From positions 46,122 to 110,121 of the forward strand of contig JAQWOH010000042.1 of the NCBI GenBank assembly GCA_029245955.1: a stretch of 64,000 nt of DNA. Reading direction: 5' to 3'. The number at the start of each line of letters is the position of its first letter. The stretch's first letter is position 1. This stretch comes from Fuerstiella sp. Its GTDB lineage: Bacteria; Planctomycetota; Planctomycetia; Planctomycetales; Planctomycetaceae. The notes beneath the pieces were generated by a model. The model did no database searches. It saw only the letters and a program-made list of their open reading frames with translations, and had not been told where the DNA came from. Shown in pieces: positions 35,529 to 42,979 of the stretch. The position numbers were made by a program, and so were the translations under genes.

Positions 35529-38500
35529 ATGCGCCAGGCTAACCGGTGCATTGCGTCGTCCCACCCCATGCTTTTTGCGTTTCGCGCATTCAGGTTTGTC
35601 GTACTGACAGCGATGCTGCCGGCATCCGCTTCGCTGGTGTGCGCTCAGACAGAAGTCGAGCCGGTTCAGCCAGACATCTATGAGACCGTTCAGGTGTCTG
35701 CTGCACACGAAGAATCGTGGCAGATGGGAGACGTCAAGGTCTTCGCGTTCAAAGGCGGGCACAGCGCAGATGGGTTGGCGCAACTGCGTCAGGGCACGCT
35801 CAGTCTGTCTGGCGAAAGCATCGTTGTTTTCGATACGACAACTGCGGACGGGCACGCAATTCGTGCTTACGCAGAAGGACACGTTGTTTATCGGGATAAT
35901 GAGCAGTGGCAGAACAAGCAGTCCCATACCGTCCGACTGCGGTCGCAGAATGCCATTCAGACGGATAGCGGCGCGTCTCACCAGGGTGACGCACGTACGG
36001 CGCCAAGCAGTCTTGTTCAGCGAGCCATCAGTAGACTGAATCCTGCTCAACAGCAACTCACTCCGGTGGGGCTGCAGGTCAGTCAGGATTCGTTTGTACC
36101 ACCGCAGTTTGAACGCATGCCGGAGGCAGTCACTCCGTTGTCCAGACGCATACAAATCCGCCCTCGTTCGAACGAGCAGTTACAGATCGAATCATCGCAG
36201 TCCCGCGACACAATTCCGGCTGAACAGGTGTACGTGATCAGGGGAGGCGCCAATGTACTGGTGGACGGTGTGGCGATCGACGTCGCAGGACAGACATTGC
36301 GCCCCGGAGTCCTGGACCTTTCGGCCGATCAAATCGTAATCTGGACGGAAGCGAGCGAAAGCGACGAACTTTCACTTCAACAGGATGTTCTTCAGACGGC
36401 AGGAAAACGCTTTCAGGTTTATCTGGAGGGCAACATCCTTGTTCGCCTCAAGGACAACACGATCACTGCAACTCATGCGTTTTTCGATGCCAACAATGAC
36501 CGGGCACTTCTGCTGAACGCTGAGATGCGGGCATTTCTCCCCCAGACAGGTGGTTCGGTACGAGTGCGAGCTGCAAGGCTGCGGCAGTTGTCTGAAAATC
36601 GTTTTCATGCTCAGAATGGATGGACGACAACCAGCCCGTATGGAAAGCCGGGGTATCGAGTCCAGGCCAGCGATATCTTTGTCGAGCCTGGCCCGATTTC
36701 TCCGTTCACGGAACTCGATCCGATCACCGGTCAGCCGATTCATGGTCAGCCGATGTGGATCACCGCGATGAATTCACAATTCATCGTCGGCGACACACCA
36801 CTCTTATGGTTGCCACGACTAACGGCCCCCGCAGAAGACCCGAACATTCCGATCCGCCGGGCGGCCGTAAAGCACGACCGTGTATTTGGTCTGCAGATCA
36901 AGACTGTCTGGAATCTGACGAAAATTCTTGGCCAGTCCAAACAGCGAGGAACACAGTGGGACCTGCTGACCGACTATCTTTCAGATCGTGGCCCCGGCGC
37001 GGGCATCAATGGCGAATACAATGTCCGCAATAACATGGGGCAGGCGACAGGCAACGTGTCCATTTATTATCAATACGACGACGGAAATGACCGTCTGGGT
37101 CTTGATCGTATGGCCGTCCCGCCCGATCACATGCACCGCGGCGAGGTCACGTGGCGACACAAGCAGCAACTTCCGGGCGATGCTCTGCTGTTTGGCGAAA
37201 TCGGATATCTTAGTGATCGAAATTATCTGGAGTCATTTCAGGAAAATCGCTTCGATAACGATAAGGACGCCGAAACGATCCTTGGTATCCGAAAGGACTC
37301 TCAGATATGGAGCGGCTCGTTGTGGGGACGAGTCCGCCTGAATGACATCGAAGCCACGACGGACTGGCTGCCACGAGCGGACATATTCGGATTCTCTCAG
37401 CCGTTATTTAACGGACATGCGTACTGGAGTTCTCACTCCAGCGTTGGATACGCTGACCTGCAGAAGGGAGATCCGCCCAACAATATCGCTGTAGATCCAT
37501 ACACGCCTCTGGGGCTGCCATACGTTCAGGCCGCGTCGGGCCTTGTGGCGATGACACGCCACGAAATCGATGCCCCGTTTCTATTGGGGCCGGTCAACAT
37601 AAACCCTTTCGTGATGGGCGAAGCGGCAACGTGGGACGAAGGCCTGAACGGCCAGCAGGACATTGGTCGGTTCGTTGCCAGCGGAGGCGTGCAGGCTCAT
37701 CTGGCCGCCACAAAAATCATGCCCTTTGTACGCAGCGAACTCTGGAACGTGAATGGTCTGGCACATAAATCTGATACGTATCTTGAATATCGCATCACAG
37801 ATTCCTCTGAAAATCTGGCTGACATCGCTCAGTACAACGAGATCGACGACAATGCCACAGAGCGATTCCGTGGCAGGTATCCATTGCAGATATACGGCGG
37901 TCTGATTCCCAATGAATTTGACCCTCGCAATTACGCCGTCCGCAACGGAGCCGGACTCTGGACCAGTGCGCCGTATCACGAACTGGTGAGCGATCAGGAA
38001 GTGCTTCGCCTGCGATGGAGAAACCGACTGCAAACTAAAGTCGGGCCTCGGGAATCTGCCAGAATCCGGGACTGGATGATCTGGGAGAGTGGCCTGAGTT
38101 ACTTTCCAGACGCATCTCGCGACAACTTTGGCGAGCACGTCGGGTTGATCTACAGTAACTATCGCTGGAACATCAACGATCGGACAAGTCTGCTGGCAGA
38201 AGGAATTGTTGACTTGTTTCAGAATGCTCAGGAGAACTGGAGCCTGGGACTCCTGAGCCAGCGCAGTTCACGTGGCAGCCTGTACGCTGGCCTGCGGCAG
38301 GTCAAAGCAAAGAACTATCTCGACAGTCAGACTGTCGTCGCGAGTTACAGCTATCAAATGAGTCCTAAATGGATTTCGACAGCCTCATTCGCCTACGACA
38401 TCGCTGTTAGCGAATCACGCGGTTCATCCATCACCGTCAGCCGAGTCGGACTGGACTGGGTGTTGCATATTGGTCTGGGTGTCGATACGAGCAAGGACAA

Positions 38501-38585
38501 TGTCGGCATTGCCTTTTCGCTGGAACCGCGATTCGGTCCGCCGACGCCGACCAACCTAAGCTACCTTCTGGGCCTGCAGCGCTGA
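35529..38585 (+). CDS. OstA/LptD-like outer-membrane assembly protein
   Basis: A 1018-residue protein from ATG 35529 (ATG 35568 is also possible). A signal peptide ends near SASLVCAQ. The central part resembles the OstA/LptA-type beta-jellyroll: VYVIRGGANVLVDG, FQVYLEGNILVRLKDNTITA and THAFFDANNDRALLLNAE. The C-terminal ~600 residues have LptD-barrel features: TPLLWLPRLTAP, GPGAGINGEYNV, NVSIYYQYDDGNDR and FGEIGYLSDRNYLESF, with alternating beta strands to the end. LptD inserts lipopolysaccharide into the outer membrane together with LptE. An outer-membrane beta-barrel role is likely; whether the exported lipid is LPS is inference. It stands alone, convergent with a PQQ propeller gene. Confidence 0.7.
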   Translation: MRQANRCIASSHPMLFAFRAFRFVVLTAMLPASASLVCAQTEVEPVQPDIYETVQVSAAHEESWQMGDVKVFAFKGGHSADGLAQLRQGTLSLSGESIVVFDTTTADGHAIRAYAEGHVVYRDNEQWQNKQSHTVRLRSQNAIQTDSGASHQGDARTAPSSLVQRAISRLNPAQQQLTPVGLQVSQDSFVPPQFERMPEAVTPLSRRIQIRPRSNEQLQIESSQSRDTIPAEQVYVIRGGANVLVDGVAIDVAGQTLRPGVLDLSADQIVIWTEASESDELSLQQDVLQTAGKRFQVYLEGNILVRLKDNTITATHAFFDANNDRALLLNAEMRAFLPQTGGSVRVRAARLRQLSENRFHAQNGWTTTSPYGKPGYRVQASDIFVEPGPISPFTELDPITGQPIHGQPMWITAMNSQFIVGDTPLLWLPRLTAPAEDPNIPIRRAAVKHDRVFGLQIKTVWNLTKILGQSKQRGTQWDLLTDYLSDRGPGAGINGEYNVRNNMGQATGNVSIYYQYDDGNDRLGLDRMAVPPDHMHRGEVTWRHKQQLPGDALLFGEIGYLSDRNYLESFQENRFDNDKDAETILGIRKDSQIWSGSLWGRVRLNDIEATTDWLPRADIFGFSQPLFNGHAYWSSHSSVGYADLQKGDPPNNIAVDPYTPLGLPYVQAASGLVAMTRHEIDAPFLLGPVNINPFVMGEAATWDEGLNGQQDIGRFVASGGVQAHLAATKIMPFVRSELWNVNGLAHKSDTYLEYRITDSSENLADIAQYNEIDDNATERFRGRYPLQIYGGLIPNEFDPRNYAVRNGAGLWTSAPYHELVSDQEVLRLRWRNRLQTKVGPRESARIRDWMIWESGLSYFPDASRDNFGEHVGLIYSNYRWNINDRTSLLAEGIVDLFQNAQENWSLGLLSQRSSRGSLYAGLRQVKAKNYLDSQTVVASYSYQMSPKWISTASFAYDIAVSESRGSSITVSRVGLDWVLHIGLGVDTSKDNVGIAFSLEPRFGPPTPTNLSYLLGLQR

Positions 38586-38643
38586 CACAGGTGTACGACG
38601 CGCACCATCACTGACGTTGTGAATCGGTCAGAGACAGTAATCA

Positions 38644-39906
38644 TCACTGCTTGGCGCGAGCACCAATGCAATAGAGCACTCTGTCGGATCTCAGAAATAA
38701 CTGTCCTGATGATGGCGTGATCGAAGCTCTGAAGATTTCATCAGCATGCGAACCGACTTGGTTAACTGCTACGATTTCCATGTCCGCACCTGGCTTGATT
38801 GCGAAGACCTGACCTTTCTCACTCACAAAAAAAGCCACTCCGTCCCACGTGACAGGTGTGGCGCAAAACTGTCCGATCGTGGCCGCTTCGGCCACTCGAC
38901 GACGCCATTTTTCTTCTCCCGAGGTGACGTCGTAAGCGGTCAGGGTGGCGCGCCGCATGTCCATCACGAGCGAGTTTCCACCAACGACAATCGGCGACGG
39001 CAGATCGCGCGAGCTGTTTCTGGGTGAATGCCAGACCATGTGAGTATCTGTCACGTCGCCGCTCCCACCCGGGCGAACAGCGTAAGTATCGCCGCGCAAA
39101 CCACACAACACGTGCAACAGGTCACCCGCTGGCGTCACAGTCGGTGTGCCTCGGCCGGAAAATCCCTTGCAGAACCAAAGCTCCTTTCCGGTTTGCGGAT
39201 CGTAAGCTCGCACACCGTGATGACCATTAACGACAACTTCATCGTGGCCGTCGACGTTGATCAGAATCGGCGTACTCCATCCGCGAGCATCCTCACGTTT
39301 TGTCCGCCAGATCTCCTCACCCGTCGTTTTGTCAAGACCGACGATGAAGGCATCGGCGTCAGCGTCACAGTTTTGAATCACCATGTCTCTCACCAGCAGC
39401 GGTCCGGCGGCCGTGCCCCAGGGTCCTTCGAATCTACCCAGATCCTTATTCCAAAGCAGCTGACCATCGACGGAATAACAAAACAATCCGCCGCCCCTGC
39501 CAAAAAACGCATAGACTCGTGCACCGTCGGTCACGCACGTGGCAGACGCCCAGCCGTTCATACCGTGACTCTTTTCCGGTTCCCCCGTCCATGCGACGTG
39601 ACTCCACAGCACGCTGCCATTCCTGCGATCAATACCCATGACCACGCGTTGACGGCCGTCTTCCAGCGCCGACGTCAGGAAGAGTCGGTCACCGGAAACT
39701 ACGGGCGACGATTGTCCACGGCCCGGTAACGGTGTTTTCCAGACGACGGATTCCGGCCCCCACTTAACAGGCAACCCCTGTTCTGTCGCGTGTCCGTTCT
39801 GCAGCGGACCACGCCACCCGGACCAGTCTCGATCTGCGGACTGAACGCGACAGGCACAGGCGACGATCAAGAAAAGTGGCAGTAGGCGGTGAGTAATCGA
39901 TAGCAC
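38644..39906 (-). CDS. Secreted PQQ-like beta-propeller protein
   Basis: A 420-residue protein. GTG 39906 is preferred because AGGA lies ~10 bases upstream and a signal peptide follows at once (LSITHRLLPLFLIVACACRV, then QSAD); an ATG 90 bases upstream is the alternative. The mature protein opens WSGWRGPLQNGHATEQGLP. Propeller repeats show as GIDRRNGSVLWSH, GLDKTTGEEIWRTK, AYDPQTGKELWF and AYDVTSGEEKWRR. It is a paralogue of the protein at 4284-5534 in layout. No dehydrogenase active site is evident. It lies downstream of the LolD/FtsX-type ABC pair on the same strand with a ~150-base gap, and co-transcription is possible. Confidence 0.82.
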   Translation of the reverse strand: MLSITHRLLPLFLIVACACRVQSADRDWSGWRGPLQNGHATEQGLPVKWGPESVVWKTPLPGRGQSSPVVSGDRLFLTSALEDGRQRVVMGIDRRNGSVLWSHVAWTGEPEKSHGMNGWASATCVTDGARVYAFFGRGGGLFCYSVDGQLLWNKDLGRFEGPWGTAAGPLLVRDMVIQNCDADADAFIVGLDKTTGEEIWRTKREDARGWSTPILINVDGHDEVVVNGHHGVRAYDPQTGKELWFCKGFSGRGTPTVTPAGDLLHVLCGLRGDTYAVRPGGSGDVTDTHMVWHSPRNSSRDLPSPIVVGGNSLVMDMRRATLTAYDVTSGEEKWRRRVAEAATIGQFCATPVTWDGVAFFVSEKGQVFAIKPGADMEIVAVNQVGSHADEIFRASITPSSGQLFLRSDRVLYCIGARAKQ

Positions 39907-40056
39907 TTTGAAATTTCCTGTTTCGGGCCAACCGGTCAATAGATCGTATTGCAGTGTAATTTGAGACGCCACCAAAAACGACTGAAAGGTCTTCACCCTT
40001 CAGCTGATTGCAGCAATGAAGGAGTCTGAATCGTGCGGAAGCATAAGGTGACAGAC

Positions 40057-41259
40057 TCAGAACAACAGTGACTTCAATCCGTCAGCGGCAACGACACTCG
40101 CCAGCCACGCTCCGGCCACGGCTACAACGATTCCCGCCGCACACATCATCAGAAACTCCGTGCTGATCAGAACGGCGATGGTCCAGCGACTGCAACCAAG
40201 CTTGTGCATGGTCCGGATTTCGACCGCCCGCAAACGAACCGACAACGACAATACCAGTGCCAGCAACAGTGCAGTCACCGTGGCGGATAACAGTGAACTC
40301 AGCCATACCAGTCGCTCCACTCGAAACACAATGTTCAACAGATCCTGCACAACTTCCGTTGGCTTGACGCACTGAGCGAAGTCGCGACGTTCTGTCAGAT
40401 ACCTGCCCAGCAAAAGTGTTCTGCTCTTGCGGTCTGATGGCTGAGCAATCACGGCTGAAACCGGAAATGTGTCTTCGTCTCCATGGAAATGAAAGCTGTC
40501 GATGTTATCTGCAGTGATTTCCGTGAAGGGCAGAACTGCTGCACTGGCAGTCACGTTGGTGTCCGTCTTCTCCAGCAGTACGCCATCTTCAGCATCCTTC
40601 AGCGCCTGGTGACCGTGTCCGATGCCGTCGATAATCCATGCCGTCTTGATATCAACAAACACAACGTTGTCGTCCGGCGAATGCGAAGGAGCCAGCACAC
40701 CAACGACGTTCATCTTCAGCGGATAGTTCCCTGCCAGATTAAAAGCATTTTGAGGAGCCGACAAAATGCAATCGCCAGGCCCCAGCTGCATTCGAGCAGC
40801 AACGTCGCAACCGACAACACAGTCGCCCAGCATGGACAGCCCGAGTCCCCGGGCGACGCCCAGCTGGCGGAATTCGAAGTATTCAATTGTCGTGCCGACG
40901 ATCGGTACACCGGTCACATGGTTCACCGACTGAGTACGGTACTGCACGTGAACGGGAATGGGCGTGGCGAAGCCGGTGTTCTGAATGTAGTCGGCCTCAG
41001 CCATCGTGGTCTGATCCGGAGAAACACTGTCGAAGTACAAACCATGCAGAGCCAGATCAATACGGCTGCCCCTGGCCCCCACAATCAACGGTGTCGCAAC
41101 AGCCCTGGCAATAATATCTTCACGAAACTGGTTCAACAGCAGTCGGACCGTAACGGGCAGCCACAGCGTCAGCGCCAGGCACAGCACAATCGTGGCCGCA
41201 CGACCGCGATACCACGTGAGCGACCGAACAGCCAGATAGAGTGCATGCCGCCAGTTCAT
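40057..41259 (-). CDS. FtsX/MacB-type ABC transporter permease
   Basis: A 400-residue protein. ATG 41259 overlaps the ATPase stop by four bases (ATGA) with GAGGTG just upstream; a GTG two codons earlier is possible. Helix 1 (~residues 20-40) is followed by a large periplasmic MacB-like domain. Three C-terminal helices follow (LVWLSSLLSATVTALLLALV ... RAVEIRTMHKLGCSRWTIAVL ... MMCAAGIVVAVAGAWLASVV). RAVEIRTMHKLG is the FtsX-domain coupling region. Such permeases work mechanically for lipoprotein release (LolC/E) or peptide and macrolide export (MacB); which applies here is unknown. Confidence 0.9.
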   Translation of the reverse strand: MNWRHALYLAVRSLTWYRGRAATIVLCLALTLWLPVTVRLLLNQFREDIIARAVATPLIVGARGSRIDLALHGLYFDSVSPDQTTMAEADYIQNTGFATPIPVHVQYRTQSVNHVTGVPIVGTTIEYFEFRQLGVARGLGLSMLGDCVVGCDVAARMQLGPGDCILSAPQNAFNLAGNYPLKMNVVGVLAPSHSPDDNVVFVDIKTAWIIDGIGHGHQALKDAEDGVLLEKTDTNVTASAAVLPFTEITADNIDSFHFHGDEDTFPVSAVIAQPSDRKSRTLLLGRYLTERRDFAQCVKPTEVVQDLLNIVFRVERLVWLSSLLSATVTALLLALVLSLSVRLRAVEIRTMHKLGCSRWTIAVLISTEFLMMCAAGIVVAVAGAWLASVVAADGLKSLLF

Positions 41260-41951
41260 TCCCACACCTCCTCGGCACAGGACGCCGGCTCGGAGGTGGT
41301 CAGAAACTGCTCAAAATCGATGACACGGTCAAATCGATTCAGCAGTGAATGGTCGTGCGTGACCATCATCACAGTGGTATCGTTTTCTCGAGCAGAACTG
41401 AGCATGAGTTCCAGAATCTGGTCAGAGGTTGCCGGGTCCAGATTCCCTGTGGGTTCGTCCGCCAGCAGAATGGCCGGCCTGGTCAGCAAAGCTCGGCATA
41501 TGGCCACCCGCTGCTTTTCGCCCTGAGACAGATTAGTCACCGGCTTGCGCAAGTGGTCCGCCAGTCCCGACTGTTCAAGCAGATGTTCCGCCCGTTTCCG
41601 AGTGGCGCTGTCAAGCGTCACAGCGTCGCCAATACGGCACGGCAGCAGCACATTGTCACTGACCGACAGGTAGTCGATCAGTTCGAAGTCCTGAAATACC
41701 AGCCCAACCTGCTGCAGCCGGAACTTCCGTCGCTCAGCATCGGACAGCGCAGCAAGGTCAGTCCCGTCAACAAGGACTTTCCCGGACACGATCGGAAGAA
41801 TCCCGGCCACAAGGTGCAGCAGCGTCGTCTTTCCGGAACCGCTCGGTCCGACAACAGCAGACACCGAAGCCGTTTCAATCTCCAGCTCTGAAATGTGCAG
41901 ATGGAAGCTGCTGCGGGGATAGCAGAACTTCAGTTGTTGAATCTCAATCAT
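41256..41951 (-). CDS. LolD/MacB-type ABC transporter ATPase
   Basis: A 231-residue protein. Walker A is GPSGSGKTT (~residues 35-43), the signature LSQGEKQRVAICRALL, Walker B ILLADEPTGNLDP and the H-loop MVTHDHSLL. LADEPTGNLDP is typical of the LolD/MacB/FtsE branch that partners FtsX-fold permeases, matching the gene that overlaps its stop. It is cytoplasmic and peripheral to the membrane. Confidence 0.94.
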   Translation of the reverse strand: MIEIQQLKFCYPRSSFHLHISELEIETASVSAVVGPSGSGKTTLLHLVAGILPIVSGKVLVDGTDLAALSDAERRKFRLQQVGLVFQDFELIDYLSVSDNVLLPCRIGDAVTLDSATRKRAEHLLEQSGLADHLRKPVTNLSQGEKQRVAICRALLTRPAILLADEPTGNLDPATSDQILELMLSSARENDTTVMMVTHDHSLLNRFDRVIDFEQFLTTSEPASCAEEVWE

Positions 41952-42127
41952 CGTTTCAGCAGTCTACGGCGGAATCCAGACAGATGTGTCCATGGGGAAA
42001 GATTTTTGATTAAGAAAACCCTGGGTCCCGCAATCACCACAGGAAAGTCACGAAGCATCGACGGGCGGCAGACTCAATGCTGTGCGACACCGAATTAGCG
42101 CATAACGCTGGGGCAGTAATCGTAGGC

Positions 42128-42171
42128 CATGACCTGTTATGGCATTGATGGGCGCGCCGGGGCAGGTCATG
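42128..42171. repeat. 9-bp inverted repeat around a GGCGCGCC site
   Basis: CATGACCTG at 42128-42136 and CAGGTCATG at 42163-42171 are perfect inverted copies separated by 26 bases that contain ATGGGCGCGCC. The function is unknown. Confidence 0.55.
42148..42158. repeat. Direct repeat ATGGGCGCGCC, copy 1
   Basis: An eleven-base exact match to 42648-42658, 500 bases away. Weaker similarity continues downstream in both copies (a CAGG, CATGA and GCTCG at similar spacing). Confidence 0.5.
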
Positions 42172-42266
42172 ATCGACACAGCTCGTGTGCACTCGAATGA
42201 CAGGCGTATCCGTGACATCGCACGATCCGCCGGGCGCCGATTCATCATGAGAATGGAATTGGTCCG

Positions 42267-42635
42267 TTGGAATCTCAACGGAACGTACAGGGTAACGCCT
42301 ATATTCTGGCATCTATTGCGCCGAAATTCGCACCGCTCGGCATTCTGACGACGCTCGCGAGACCTTACGATCACGACGTGGCCCTCGCAGTTATAGCCTG
42401 TATGCTCTTCAGGCCCGCATTTGCTCATCCGCTGCCATGTGGGGTAATCGTGTTTTGGGGATGTGCCGCAACCGAGTGTTTACAGGCGTGGATTCACGAA
42501 CCTCGCGGGCTCAAACTCCCGATCCTCGGAACATTTGATTGGCGGGATTTCGTAACCCACGTAACGGGAGCGGCAGTGGGGCTCACTCTCGATGTGACAA
42601 CAATGAAGCACGTTAGAATTCCCGAAGACGCCTGA
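42267..42635 (+). CDS. Possible VanZ-like membrane protein or remnant
   Basis: A 122-codon frame beginning with TTG. Its later part resembles VanZ-family proteins: KFAPLGILTTL, a second hydrophobic segment ending FWGCAATECLQAW (VanZ (S/A)xxxExxQ pattern), and then FDWRDFVTHVTGAAVGLTLD (VanZ FDxxD...N..GAxxG pattern with His for Asn). Just upstream, a different frame reads MELVRWNLNGTYRV, which could be the lost N-terminus, so a frameshifted pseudogene is possible. The start is weak and there is no good ribosome-binding site. The repeats on both sides may mark an insertion. Confidence 0.35.
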   Translation: MESQRNVQGNAYILASIAPKFAPLGILTTLARPYDHDVALAVIACMLFRPAFAHPLPCGVIVFWGCAATECLQAWIHEPRGLKLPILGTFDWRDFVTHVTGAAVGLTLDVTTMKHVRIPEDA

Positions 42636-42647
42636 CTGATCTCATTA

Positions 42648-42658
42648 ATGGGCGCGCC
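42648..42658. repeat. Direct repeat ATGGGCGCGCC, copy 2
   Basis: The second copy of the motif at 42148-42158. The pair brackets the VanZ-like frame. Confidence 0.5.
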
Positions 42659-42979
42659 AGCACAGGCCTTCATGAAAGCTCGATTTTCTCATCAACGCTG
42701 GCACGAAAAACGCAAGCATTAAAGGCTTCAGACCGTTGACCACATCTGACTTTGTTATTTTCTATTCGCTGCCCAACAACAAATGACATCAGTGCGTGCC
42801 GACCAGTCGTGCAGGCTAGGTCAGAGGCAGGCCGGGTCTTCGTGACAGATAGACACTGAAGCTAACTACCGCACTCCATCGTGACGGGATCGTCGACATT
42901 GTTGGCCCGCAGCCCCTGACCCACGCCTGGTAATGACCGAAGCTCAGATCGTTTGTCGAAGCGTACCGTTTCACTCAGT

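Larger units (their letters stand above)
41952..42979. other. Gene-poor 1-kb region with repeats and a VanZ-like frame
   Basis: No confident gene lies in these 1028 bases. They hold a long-range inverted repeat (42128-42171), two copies of an ATGGGCGCGCC-containing motif exactly 500 bases apart (42148 and 42648), and a 122-codon VanZ-like frame between them. The rest shows nothing recognisable. Confidence 0.5.
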
